From Streptomyces sp. SirexAA-E (GTDB lineage Bacteria > Actinomycetota > Actinomycetes > Streptomycetales > Streptomycetaceae): a DNA stretch of 64,000 nt. The position numbers were made by a program, and so were the translations under genes. This document shows, in pieces, positions 16,673 through 25,170 of this stretch (position 1 is the stretch's first letter; each line of letters opens with the position of its first letter). Location of the stretch: positions 7,068,001-7,132,000 of the forward strand of contig NC_015953.1 of NCBI RefSeq assembly GCF_000177195.2. Direction: 5' to 3'. A model generated the notes under the pieces. The model was not told the origin of the DNA. It searched no databases and saw only the letters and a list, made by a program, of their open reading frames with translations.

Positions 16673-17635
16673 ATGAAGGTCCCGCAGTGGTCGGCCAGAC
16701 CACCGACGCGACCGGAGTTCCGGCTGACCACCCGTGTGCTCGCGGACCGCTACCGGCTCGGTGACCTGCTGGGACGCGGAGGCGCGGCCGACGTGTACGA
16801 GGGGCTCGACCTGCGGATGCGGCGACCGGTGGCGATCAAGGTCGTCCGCCCGGAGAGCGGTCTTCGCACCGAGGAACGGTTCCACGACGAAGGCCGCCTG
16901 CTGGCACAGCTCCAACATCCCGGGCTGGTCGCCGTGTACGACTCCGGCGAGGAGGACGGGTGCCCCTACCTGGTGATGCAGCTGATCAGGGGAGCGACCC
17001 TACGACGCCGGATCGCGGCGGCCCGTATGACACCGGCCGAGGTCGGCCGGGCCGGGTCCGCGCTGGCCTCGGCCCTGGCGCATGTGCACGCGGCCGGAGT
17101 CGTACACCGTGATGTGAAACCGTCGAACATACTCATGGACGAGACGGGGCGTCCGCACCTGACCGACTTCGGGATCTCCAAGCTGCTCGACGCAGCCGCA
17201 CGCACCGCCACCGGCCCGCTGGTGGGCACCGCCGCGTACCTGGCACCGGAGCAGGTGCGGGGCAGGGGAGCGGGGCCGGCCTCGGACGTCTACAGCCTCG
17301 GTCTGGTGCTGATCGAGTCCCTCAAGGGGGAGATGGAATACGGGGGAGCGCCGCTGGAGTCCGCCATAGCGCGGCTGCACCGCCCTCCGGCCATACCGGC
17401 CCACCTCTCGCCGGGCCTGGCCGAGTTGCTGCACGCCATGACCGACCCGGACGAGCACAGCCGTCCGGACGCCCCGCACTGCTTCCGGATGCTGGCCGCC
17501 GTGGCGGAGGAGGGGCACGCCGGACCCGTTCCGGAGACTGCCACCGACCGGACCGGTACCCCGGGGGCGGCCCGGCGCGCCGGTCGGGCACTGCTGACGG
17601 CGCTGCGGCGCCGGCCGTGCCCCGAGCCTCGCTGA
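16673..17635 (+). CDS. Soluble Ser/Thr protein kinase
   Basis: A 320-residue Hanks-type kinase. Visible are the Gly loop LLGRGGAADVYEG, Lys in VAIKVVRPES, catalytic loop HRDVKPSNIL, DFG in LTDFGISKLL, and the APE-like YLAPEQV with SDVYSLG. Unlike many streptomycete kinases, it has no transmembrane or PASTA extension; the last 50 residues are Pro/Arg-rich. The ATG at 16673 is chosen because AGGAGG ends 5 bases before it. The neighbours are unrelated, so its substrate is unknown. Confidence 0.93.
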   Translation: MKVPQWSARPPTRPEFRLTTRVLADRYRLGDLLGRGGAADVYEGLDLRMRRPVAIKVVRPESGLRTEERFHDEGRLLAQLQHPGLVAVYDSGEEDGCPYLVMQLIRGATLRRRIAAARMTPAEVGRAGSALASALAHVHAAGVVHRDVKPSNILMDETGRPHLTDFGISKLLDAAARTATGPLVGTAAYLAPEQVRGRGAGPASDVYSLGLVLIESLKGEMEYGGAPLESAIARLHRPPAIPAHLSPGLAELLHAMTDPDEHSRPDAPHCFRMLAAVAEEGHAGPVPETATDRTGTPGAARRAGRALLTALRRRPCPEPR

Positions 17636-17835
17636 CCGCCTCCCGGGGCAGTGCCCCGCCCCGAACCGCCTCGACCGGACCTCCCCGCCCGGACGGCGTC
17701 GCCCGACCGACCGACCGGCACCGGATCCCCGAGGCACCGGGGGCCGCCGGCCCGACCGGCCGGGAGGCTCCGTCGGCAGAGAGGCGACAGCCCGGCGGAG
17801 CTGAGGGGAACCGCCTGGCAGGGGGACGGGACGGG

Positions 17836-17847
17836 TAGATTCGGCCC
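17836..17847 (+). promoter_or_regulatory. -10 element of a probable leaderless promoter
   Basis: TAGATT at 17836-17841 stands 6 bases before the ATG at 17848, with no ribosome site between them. Confidence 0.55.
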
Positions 17848-18765
17848 ATGAGCCCGCCGAGCCCACCGAGCCCGCCCGCACCTCGACCGCGCGTCGACGG
17901 GGGACGGCTCCTCGCCGTGAGCGACCTCCACGTCGGAATCGCCGACAACCGCCCCGTCGCCGACCGGCTGCGCCCGACGTCCGACGCGGACTGGCTCATC
18001 GTGGCGGGCGACGTGGCGGAGCAGGCCGACGAGGTCGCGCGTGCGCTGGAGGTGCTGGCCGGACGGTTCGCCCACGTGGTGTGGACACCCGGCAACCACG
18101 AACTGTGGACCGTGGACAAGGACCCCGTACGGCTACGCGGACAGGCACGCTACGAACACCTCGTCCGGATCTGCCGTGAAATCGGCGTGACGAGCCCCGA
18201 GGATCCGTACCCCCGGTGGGAGGGGACGGACGGTCCCGTGGCGATCGCCCCGGTGTTCCTCCTGTACGACTACACGTTCAGAGTGCCGGGCACGTCCACC
18301 AAGGAGGAATCCCTGGAGCGTGCGCACGAGGCCGGTGTCGTCTGCACCGACGAGTACCTGCTGCACTCCGACCCGTACCCGTCCCGGGACGCCTGGTGCC
18401 GGGCGCGGGTGGCACTCACCGAACGGCGGCTGGCCGCCCACGACGCCGACGTCCCGCTGGTGATCGCGGGCCACTGGCCGCTGGTCCGCGAGCCCACTTC
18501 CGTGATGTGGTACCCGGAGTTCGCACAGTGGTGCGGCACCGAACTCACCGCGGACTGGCACCGGCGCTTCAACGTCGCCGCAGTCGTCTACGGCCATCTC
18601 CACATCCCCCGCACCACGTGGTACGACGGGGTGCGGTTCGAGGAGGTGTCCATCGGCTATCCGCGTGAGTGGCGGAAGAGAGGGCATCCGCGCGGACTTC
18701 TGCGGCAGATCCTCCCGTACGACGGCACGGCGGAGGCACCCGCCGTGCCGGACGGTTCGGAATGA
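17848..18765 (+). CDS. Metallophosphoesterase
   Basis: A 305-residue calcineurin-like phosphoesterase. The five metal-binding blocks are visible: AVSDLHVG, VAGDVAE, TPGNHELW, IAGHWPLV and VYGHLHIP. It probably binds two metal ions and hydrolyses a phosphomonoester or diester; the substrate is unknown. The N-terminus is a Pro/Ser-rich tail. As I recall, streptomycete relatives often sit beside an Sfp-type phosphopantetheinyl transferase; none is present here. The start follows a TAGATT -10 box by 6 bases. Confidence 0.88.
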   Translation: MSPPSPPSPPAPRPRVDGGRLLAVSDLHVGIADNRPVADRLRPTSDADWLIVAGDVAEQADEVARALEVLAGRFAHVVWTPGNHELWTVDKDPVRLRGQARYEHLVRICREIGVTSPEDPYPRWEGTDGPVAIAPVFLLYDYTFRVPGTSTKEESLERAHEAGVVCTDEYLLHSDPYPSRDAWCRARVALTERRLAAHDADVPLVIAGHWPLVREPTSVMWYPEFAQWCGTELTADWHRRFNVAAVVYGHLHIPRTTWYDGVRFEEVSIGYPREWRKRGHPRGLLRQILPYDGTAEAPAVPDGSE

Positions 18766-18829
18766 CCGGACGGGCCGCTTTCCCGTACGCGTGGGGACTT
18801 TCGATGAGGCCCCAGGCCCGACACACGTC

Positions 18830-19207
18830 CTAGGGTCGCAACGCGCCCTGAGGTCTACGCTCCGGCGGCTCGAACTCCCCGGCCAGCGCGGCGGCCAGGC
18901 GCAGGTGGGTGGCCGCCTCGGTCTGCCGGCCCTGGCGCTCCAGGGTGCGGCCGAGCATGAGGCGCGCGTAGTGCTCGACCGGGTCGCGCTCCAGCACCTC
19001 GCGCAGTTCGTCCTCCGCCTTGGTGAGCCGCGCGGCGTGGTAGTAGGCGCGCGCCAGCAGCAGTCGCGGGGCGACCTGCTCGGGCATCTCCTCGACGAGC
19101 CCGCCGAGGATCCGCGCGGCGGTCACGTACTCCTTCGCTTCGAAGAACAGCTTCGCCCGGTCCCAGCGGTCGGCGGGCGTACCGAACTCGTAGTAGGTCT
19201 CGTCCAC
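18830..19207 (-). CDS. TPR-repeat protein
   Basis: A 125-residue helical protein with about three tetratricopeptide repeats (AKLFFEAKEYVTAARILGGLVEEMP, APRLLLARAYYHAARLTKAEDELREVLERDP, HYARLMLGRTLERQGRQTEAATHLRLA). TPR units bind partner proteins; the partner is unknown. The GTG at 19207 is preferred because AAGGAGG lies 6 bases upstream. It is convergent with the metallophosphoesterase and divergent from the pirin gene. Confidence 0.82.
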   Translation of the reverse strand: MDETYYEFGTPADRWDRAKLFFEAKEYVTAARILGGLVEEMPEQVAPRLLLARAYYHAARLTKAEDELREVLERDPVEHYARLMLGRTLERQGRQTEAATHLRLAAALAGEFEPPERRPQGALRP

Positions 19208-19314
19208 TTCTCCTCCTTGACCGGAACGGCTCACGACGGTGCAACACCGTGCAGTAGTTTAACATTCCACTAAATTATCGGCGTGGAGACGGGCGCTCCG
19301 TCGCCGCGCGGGAA

Positions 19315-19327
19315 TAGGTTGAGCGCC
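19315..19327 (+). promoter_or_regulatory. -10 element of a probable leaderless promoter
   Basis: TAGGTT at 19315-19320 is 7 bases before the pirin ATG at 19328. No ribosome site is present. Confidence 0.5.
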
Positions 19328-20293
19328 ATGAGCAATCTCGATCGCCAGGCCACACCCACCGTCTGCGGAGGGCGGGGTTTCGTCGTCGCCGAACCGGTGC
19401 GGGAGCTTCTCTCCCCGCGCCGCGTGCAACTCGGTGAGTCGACGGAGGTCCGCCGGCTGCTGCCCAACCTGGGCCGTCGCATGGTCGGGGCCTGGGCCTT
19501 CGTCGACCACTACGGACCCGACGACATCGCCGACGAGCCCGGGATGCAGGTCCCCCCGCACCCTCATATGGGACTGCAGACGGTCAGCTGGCTGCACGAG
19601 GGCGAGGTCCTGCACCGCGACAGCCTGGGCAGCCTACGGACGATCCGGCCGAGGGAGCTGGGGCTGATGACGTCGGGCAGGGCCATCAGTCACTCCGAGG
19701 AGAGCCCGAAAGCGCACGCCGCATTCCTGCACGGCGCCCAGCTCTGGGTCGCCCTGCCCGACGCCCACCGGAACGTGGAACCGCATTTCCAGCACCACGC
19801 CGACCTGCCCACCGTCACGGCACCGGGCCTCACCGCGACCGTGATCCTGGGCGAACTGGACGGTGCCAGGTCACCCGGCACGGCGTACACCCCGATCGTC
19901 GGGGCGGACCTCTCCCTCGCCCAGGGCGCCGACGCCCGGCTGCCCCTCGACCCCGACTTCGAGTACGCGGTGCTGTCGATGTCCGGGGAGGTGGAGGTCG
20001 ACGGTGTGCCGGTACTGCCGGGCTCGATGCTCTATCTCGGCTGCGGCCGGACCGAACTTCCCCTGCGGGCGGCGTCGGACGCGGGGTTGATGCTCCTGGG
20101 CGGCGAGCCGTTCGAGGAGGAGATCGTCATGTGGTGGAACTTCGTCGGACGGTCTCACGAGGAGATCGCACAGGCGCGTGCGGACTGGATGACCAGCGCC
20201 CGGTTCGGCGAAGTGGAGGGCTATGACGGAGGCCGGCTGTCCGCTCCCCACCTCCCGCCGGTGGCGCTGAAGCCACGAGGAAGGGTGCGTTGA
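19328..20293 (+). CDS. Pirin family protein
   Basis: A 321-residue double-cupin protein. The N-terminal cupin has VDHYGPDD, PPHPHMGLQTVSWLHEGEVLHRDSLGS and GLMTSGRAISHSEES, with the His/Glu metal ligands of pirins; the C-terminal cupin includes GGEPFEEEIVMWWNFVGRSHEEI. Pirins are iron-binding proteins with regulatory or quercetinase-like activity; the role here is unknown. The start is set at the ATG at 19328, 7 bases after TAGGTT. Confidence 0.9.
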   Translation: MSNLDRQATPTVCGGRGFVVAEPVRELLSPRRVQLGESTEVRRLLPNLGRRMVGAWAFVDHYGPDDIADEPGMQVPPHPHMGLQTVSWLHEGEVLHRDSLGSLRTIRPRELGLMTSGRAISHSEESPKAHAAFLHGAQLWVALPDAHRNVEPHFQHHADLPTVTAPGLTATVILGELDGARSPGTAYTPIVGADLSLAQGADARLPLDPDFEYAVLSMSGEVEVDGVPVLPGSMLYLGCGRTELPLRAASDAGLMLLGGEPFEEEIVMWWNFVGRSHEEIAQARADWMTSARFGEVEGYDGGRLSAPHLPPVALKPRGRVR

Positions 20294-20924
20294 CCTGCAA
20301 TGATCTGAATGTGGGCGGTGCGCTCCTGGTCACGGCAGCCGAGTCCTGCGGGTAGAAGCGAAATCGGTCCTTCCTCACGAGGGAGGCTCCCGTTTCATGT
20401 GCCCGGCATTCCACAGGTGGCTGACTGTGGTGAGCCGGTCAGCGCGATGGAGCCGTGCCCCCCGATGGCGGCCGCTCGGCGGTCTTCGTCGGGCCCCGCG
20501 TGCTCAACTCCACGCTGGGCGCGGCCGTTTCTCCGACCGCGCTCACGGGCGGCGATAGCTACAGCGGCATCCTCGACGTGGCCCGAGACCTGGCACGACC
20601 AGCCGCTACGCACCAGCGGTGTTCGCGCGCCCTGCCGCATGCCTCGGGGATACCGCAGCGGATGACCGGTCAGCCTTTCCCGCGCGATGACGTCAGAAAA
20701 CGAAAATCCCGCACTGTCGCAAAGCTGCGCATATACATGGCACGTCATTGACGTAGCAAACGACTCCGCCTGTCTCACGCGTCGACAAGGCCCGATACGA
20801 ATACCCCAGCAACCATCCATCGGTCAGCTGTCCAACTCGCCGAGGAACCTCGATGTGACCAGCTGCGCTGCTCGCTATCGTTTCATCCGTCGTCACTTCG
20901 CTCAGTCCACGGTGAGGAGCACGT
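20294..20924. other. Gene-poor region upstream of the sugar porter
   Basis: In 631 bases I see no convincing gene. Several overlapping frames of 95-140 codons exist on both strands but lack ribosome sites and recognisable motifs. The last 250 bases are noticeably more A/T-rich and include TGACGTCA at 20688-20695 and the palindrome at 20742. Decayed coding sequence is possible. Confidence 0.5.
20742..20754. promoter_or_regulatory. Palindromic operator candidate
   Basis: ACGTCATTGACGT, a perfect 13-base palindrome, lies about 170 bases upstream of the sugar porter; the related 8-base TGACGTCA is 50 bases further upstream. The binding regulator is unknown. Confidence 0.35.
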
Positions 20925-22445
20925 ATGCCCGAACGAGGCGGTCAGCCCGAGGATTCCGGGGACGGAGCATTCGACGATGAGCCAGAGCTGTCGCCGGAGG
21001 AGCAGAAGCTTCGGGGAATTCCTTCCGAGACTTCCAATTCCTCGACGCGGAACATCTATTATGTGGCCTTCGTGTCCGCGCTGGGCGGACTGCTGTACGG
21101 CTATGACACCGGAATCATCTCCGGCACCTTGGACCAGATTGCCCAGGACTTCGGGATCACGAAATCCTACGAGCTGTTCGGCAACAGCATCCCCAGGAAC
21201 AGCATCGAGCAGATGATCACCTCCTCGATCCTGCTCGGCGCCCTGATCGGCGCGCTCACGGCGGGACCCTTCACGGTGCGGTTCGGGCGGCGGAGCACGA
21301 TCGTCACGGTCGCTGTGATTTTCGCCGTAGGGGTGATTCTGGCCGGTCTGTCTCCCGAACCTCTCACGCTGATCGGCAGCCGACTGTTCCTGGGGTTGGC
21401 GGTGGGCGGCAGCACCCAGGCCATCCCGACCTACATCGCCGAGCTGTCCCCACCGGACCGTCGCGGTGGTTTCGTCACGTTCTTCAACGTCGCGATCGGC
21501 ATCGGCATTCTGAGCGCGGCACTGGTGAACATGGCGTTCAGTGACGTCGCCTGGCACTGGAAGATCATGGTCGCCGTGGTCCCCGCGGTGATCCTGGTCA
21601 TCGGGATCCTCCTGCTGCCGGAGAGCCCACGTTGGCTGGTGCACCGCAACTACATCAACCCCGCGCGGAGGGTGCTGCGGTGGGTCAGGCCCGACGGACG
21701 GACCGCTGACCGAGAGGTGCGGGACATCCAGGACGTCATGCGTCGTGAGAGCGAGGCGGAGGAGGGGCCGTGGCGGGCCTTGGGCGAGAAGTGGCTGCGT
21801 CCGGCACTGACTGCGGGAATCGCGGTGGCGATCTTCACTCAGCTCACAGGACTTGAAATGATGATCTACTACACGCCGATCATCCTGACCGACGTGGGAT
21901 TCCCGTCGACGTTCTCGCTGCAGGCCAATGTCTATGTCGGCGTCGTCTACGTGGTGATGACCCTGGTCGGCAAGCTGCTGGTTGACCGGATCGGCCGCCG
22001 ACGCCTGATGCTGACCATGCTGCCCGGCTCGGCGATCTCGATCGCGCTGTTCGGTCTGCTGTTCATCGTCTCTGACGATCAGCCCGACCCGGGGCTCGCA
22101 CTGGCCATGCTGCTGGCGTTCATGTTCTTCCAGACCGGGGGCATCCAGGTCGTCGGCTGGCTGATCGGGTCGGAGGTGTACCCGCTGAAGATCCGCCCCG
22201 CGGCCACCGGCCTGCACGCAGCCGCACTGTGGGGATCGAACCTGCTCGTCACCTCCACCGCACTCACCCTCGTCAGCACGCTCAGCCTGGGCGGAGCGAT
22301 GTTGGTGTACGCCATGGTGAACGTCATCGCCTGGATCGTCATCTTCTTCCGCGTGCCAGAGACCAAGGGGCGTTCCCTGGAGGCCATCGAGCAGAGCCTG
22401 AGGCGCGGCACCTTTTTGCCCAAGCCGGCAGGGAACAGGTCATGA
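20925..22445 (+). CDS. Sugar porter family MFS transporter
   Basis: A 506-residue, 12-helix proton-linked sugar permease. The N-terminal 40 residues are acidic and cytosolic. Family signatures are GGLLYGYDTGIISG in helix 1, RFGRRSTI between helices 2 and 3, PTYIAELSPPDRRG after helix 4, PESPRWL after helix 6, DRIGRRRL between 8 and 9, and PETKGRSLEAIE at the end. The substrate is probably a monosaccharide or polyol. The ATG has GTGAGGAG 6 bases upstream. It is transcribed alone and converges on the CoA-transferase genes. Confidence 0.92.
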   Translation: MPERGGQPEDSGDGAFDDEPELSPEEQKLRGIPSETSNSSTRNIYYVAFVSALGGLLYGYDTGIISGTLDQIAQDFGITKSYELFGNSIPRNSIEQMITSSILLGALIGALTAGPFTVRFGRRSTIVTVAVIFAVGVILAGLSPEPLTLIGSRLFLGLAVGGSTQAIPTYIAELSPPDRRGGFVTFFNVAIGIGILSAALVNMAFSDVAWHWKIMVAVVPAVILVIGILLLPESPRWLVHRNYINPARRVLRWVRPDGRTADREVRDIQDVMRRESEAEEGPWRALGEKWLRPALTAGIAVAIFTQLTGLEMMIYYTPIILTDVGFPSTFSLQANVYVGVVYVVMTLVGKLLVDRIGRRRLMLTMLPGSAISIALFGLLFIVSDDQPDPGLALAMLLAFMFFQTGGIQVVGWLIGSEVYPLKIRPAATGLHAAALWGSNLLVTSTALTLVSTLSLGGAMLVYAMVNVIAWIVIFFRVPETKGRSLEAIEQSLRRGTFLPKPAGNRS

Positions 22446-22583
22446 GATCGACGGAGCCGGGTGCGCGATCGCCGGCCACATGCGCGGACCGGGACCCGTA
22501 TCGGAGCGACGATCTCCATGGATGCAAGCCACGACTTGTCTCCTGACCCGCCCCTGACGGCCTGTCCCGTCGCACGGGTTTCG

Positions 22584-23216
22584 CTACCCGCAACTGATTT
22601 CGCACTGCGTTTTGGCCCTGACGTCCTCGACGGAGACGTTCGGTGCCAGTTCGACCAGGTGCAGGCCCGTGGCGGTGACGTCCAGGACGCACAGGTCGGT
22701 GATGATCCGCTGGACGACCCTCTTTCCGGTGAGGGGCAGGGAACACTCCTCGACGATCTTGAAGCTCCCGTCCCGGGCCACGTGCTCCATCAGGACGACC
22801 ACTCGCCTGGCACCGTGCACCAGGTCCATCGCCCCGCCCATCCCCTTGACCATCTTTCCGGGGATCATCCAGTTCGCGATGTCCCCCTTCGCCGATACCT
22901 GCATGGCTCCCAGGATCGCGGCGTCGATCTTGCCTGACCGGATCATGCCGAAGCTGGTCGCGGAGTCGAAGAACGAGGCACCGGCGCGGACGGTGACGGT
23001 CTCCTTGCCGGCGTTGATCAGGTCGGGATCGACCTCTTCCTCGGTCGGGTACGGACCGGTGCCGAGGATGCCGTTCTCGGACTGGAGCACCAGTTCCACG
23101 CCCGCCGGGATGTGGTTGGGCACCAGCGTGGGCAGACCGATACCGAGGTTGACGTAGTCACCGTCGGACAGTTCCGCCGCGGCACGCGCTGCCATCTGCT
23201 CGCGGGTCCAGCTCAT
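22584..23216 (-). CDS. scoB: 3-oxoacid CoA-transferase subunit B
   Basis: A 210-residue beta subunit of a family I CoA-transferase. VNLGIGLPTLVPNHIP and the catalytic-Glu segment LQSENGILG are visible, with GGAMDLVHGARRVVV later. It pairs with the subunit encoded immediately upstream (4-base overlap). The family includes 3-oxoadipate and acetoacetate (SCOT) transferases. Because the operon ends in fumarylacetoacetase, which releases acetoacetate, I infer transfer of CoA from succinyl-CoA to acetoacetate. It is the last gene of the homogentisate operon. Confidence 0.88.
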   Translation of the reverse strand: MSWTREQMAARAAAELSDGDYVNLGIGLPTLVPNHIPAGVELVLQSENGILGTGPYPTEEEVDPDLINAGKETVTVRAGASFFDSATSFGMIRSGKIDAAILGAMQVSAKGDIANWMIPGKMVKGMGGAMDLVHGARRVVVLMEHVARDGSFKIVEECSLPLTGKRVVQRIITDLCVLDVTATGLHLVELAPNVSVEDVRAKTQCEISCG

Positions 23217-23965
23217 CGCACCGTCCTCTTCTCGATCCGCTTGTCGGCGGCCTGTTCGGGCGACAGCGCGACGACACGGTGTACGTAGACGCCGGGCAGG
23301 TGCACCTGGTCGGGGTCGAGTTCGCCGGGCTCGACCAGTTCCTCGACCTCCGCGACGCAGATCCGGCCCGCCATGGCGGCCAGGGGGTTGAAATTGCGGG
23401 CGGCCTTGTCGAACACCAGGTTGCCGTGCCGGTCTCCACGGGCGGCCCGTACCAGTGCGGCGTCCGCCACCACGGCGTGCTCCAGCACATAGGTGCCGCC
23501 GTCGAACTCCTGGGTCTGCTTGGCCGGTGAGGCGATCTCGACGCCGCCCGCGCCGTCGTACTTCCAGGGCAGGCCGCCCTCGGCCACCTGCGTGCCGACA
23601 CCGGTCGCGGTGAAGAACGCGGGAATGCCGGAGCCGCCGGCGCGGAGCCGTTCGGCCAGCGTTCCCTGGGGTGTGAGCTCGACCTCCAGTTCACCGGCGA
23701 GATACTGCCGGGCGAACTCCTTGTTCTCTCCCACGTAGGAGGCGACGATGCGGCGGATGCGGCCCGCGGCGAGCAGGAGACCGAGTCCCCAGTCGTCGAC
23801 GCCGGCGTTGTTGGAGACGACCTGGAGCCGGTCGGCGCCCGACCGGAGAACGGCGTCGATCAGCACGGCGGGAATGCCGCACAGGCCGAAGCCGCCCACC
23901 GCCAGCGTCGCTCCGCGACCGATGTCCTCGACCGCCTCGGCGGCGGAGGGAACCACCTTGTCCAT
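23213..23965 (-). CDS. scoA: 3-oxoacid CoA-transferase subunit A
   Basis: A 250-residue alpha subunit of the CoA-transferase. Typical segments are TLAVGGFGLCGIPAVLIDAV, VVSNNAGVDDWGLG and GTLAERLRAGGSGIPAFFTATGVGT. It forms a heteromer with subunit B, activating acetoacetate for thiolysis to acetyl-CoA (inferred from context). The ATG shares one base with the fumarylacetoacetase stop (TGATG), and the stop overlaps subunit B by 4 bases. Confidence 0.9.
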   Translation of the reverse strand: MDKVVPSAAEAVEDIGRGATLAVGGFGLCGIPAVLIDAVLRSGADRLQVVSNNAGVDDWGLGLLLAAGRIRRIVASYVGENKEFARQYLAGELEVELTPQGTLAERLRAGGSGIPAFFTATGVGTQVAEGGLPWKYDGAGGVEIASPAKQTQEFDGGTYVLEHAVVADAALVRAARGDRHGNLVFDKAARNFNPLAAMAGRICVAEVEELVEPGELDPDQVHLPGVYVHRVVALSPEQAADKRIEKRTVR

Positions 23966-25170
23966 CAGACCTCCCGGCCGTGTCGCGCGGCGACGACGCG
24001 CCCACGCGCCTCACCGAAGCCGATGCGGGTGCCGCCCGCTCCGGGGGCGGTGGCGCGCAGCACCACCTCGTCACCGTCTTCCAGGAACGTCCGCCGCTCC
24101 CCGGCGACCGTCACCGGCTCCGCCCCGCCCCAGGTCAGCTCGATGAAGGCGCCGCGCTGCTCCTTGGCCGGCCCCGAGACGGTGCCCGAGGCGAAGAGGT
24201 CCCCGGTGCGGGTGGGTGCTCCGTTGACCGTGAGATGGGCCAGCATCTGGGCGGGCGACCAGTACATGGCGGCGTACGGCGGCCGGGAGACCACCTCGCC
24301 GTTCCACTCGACCTCCAGGTCGATGTCCAGGCCCCAGGGCTCGTCGAGCGCGAGGTAGGGGAGGACCTCCGGTTCCTGGACCGGGGTGCGCACCTTGGCT
24401 TCCTCCAGGGCCAGCAGCGGAACGACCCAGGGGGAGACGGTCGAGGCGAACGACTTGCCCAGGTTGGGTCCGAGTGGCACGTACTCCCACGCCTGGATGT
24501 CCCGGGCGGACCAGTCGTTGAAGAGGACGACGCCGAAGAGGTGCTTCTCCGCCCGCCCGGCCGCGACGGGCTCACCGAGCGCGCTGCCGGTGCCCACGAC
24601 GAAGCCGAGCTCGGCCTCGATGTCCAGGCGTACCGACGGTCCGAAGACCGGTGCCGGGTCGTTCGGGCCCTTGCGCTGTCCGGCGGGGCGGATGATGTCG
24701 GTCCCGGAGACGACGATCGAGGCGGACCGGCCGTGGTAGCCGACCGGGAGGTGCTTCCAGTTCGGCATGAGCGGCTCGGGGTTGTCCGGGCGGAACAGCC
24801 GTCCGAGGTTGGCGGCGTGGTGCTCCGATGCGTAGAAGTCGACGTAGTCGGCCACGTCGAACGGCAGATGAAGGGAGACGTCGGAGGCGGAGTGCACCGC
24901 CGCCCGGGGGACGTCCTCGCTCAGCGCGGCGGTGACGGCGGATCGCACCTGGACCCAGCGGTCGTGGCCCTGGGCCATGAACGGGTTGAGCGACGGGCCC
25001 GCGAACACGTCGTCGCCCAGGAGCGTCGCCAGGTCGACGACGTGCTCGCCGTAACGCGTGCCGACGCGGGGGGCGCGTCCGGGCAGCGAGTACACCCCGT
25101 AGGGCAGGTTGTGGATGCCGAACAGGTCGTCTATGGGCACGTCGAGGCGGACGGTGGTGGATGCGGTCAC
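23965..25170 (-). CDS. fahA: Fumarylacetoacetase
   Basis: A 401-residue enzyme that cleaves 4-fumarylacetoacetate to fumarate and acetoacetate, the last step of homogentisate degradation. It opens FGIHNLPYGVYSLPG and contains the DYVDFYASEHHAANLGRLFRP, PVGYHGRSASIVVSG and GRAEKHLFGVVLFNDWSARDIQAWEYVPLGP blocks of the FAH catalytic domain. Its start overlaps the upstream unknown gene by 4 bases, and its stop touches scoA. Confidence 0.95.
   Translation of the reverse strand: MTASTTVRLDVPIDDLFGIHNLPYGVYSLPGRAPRVGTRYGEHVVDLATLLGDDVFAGPSLNPFMAQGHDRWVQVRSAVTAALSEDVPRAAVHSASDVSLHLPFDVADYVDFYASEHHAANLGRLFRPDNPEPLMPNWKHLPVGYHGRSASIVVSGTDIIRPAGQRKGPNDPAPVFGPSVRLDIEAELGFVVGTGSALGEPVAAGRAEKHLFGVVLFNDWSARDIQAWEYVPLGPNLGKSFASTVSPWVVPLLALEEAKVRTPVQEPEVLPYLALDEPWGLDIDLEVEWNGEVVSRPPYAAMYWSPAQMLAHLTVNGAPTRTGDLFASGTVSGPAKEQRGAFIELTWGGAEPVTVAGERRTFLEDGDEVVLRATAPGAGGTRIGFGEARGRVVAARHGREV

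Noticed and set aside
20395..20820. Frames of 95-140 codons on both strands before the sugar porter
   Set aside because: No ribosome site, no recognisable motif, and they overlap each other; kept only as a gene-poor region.
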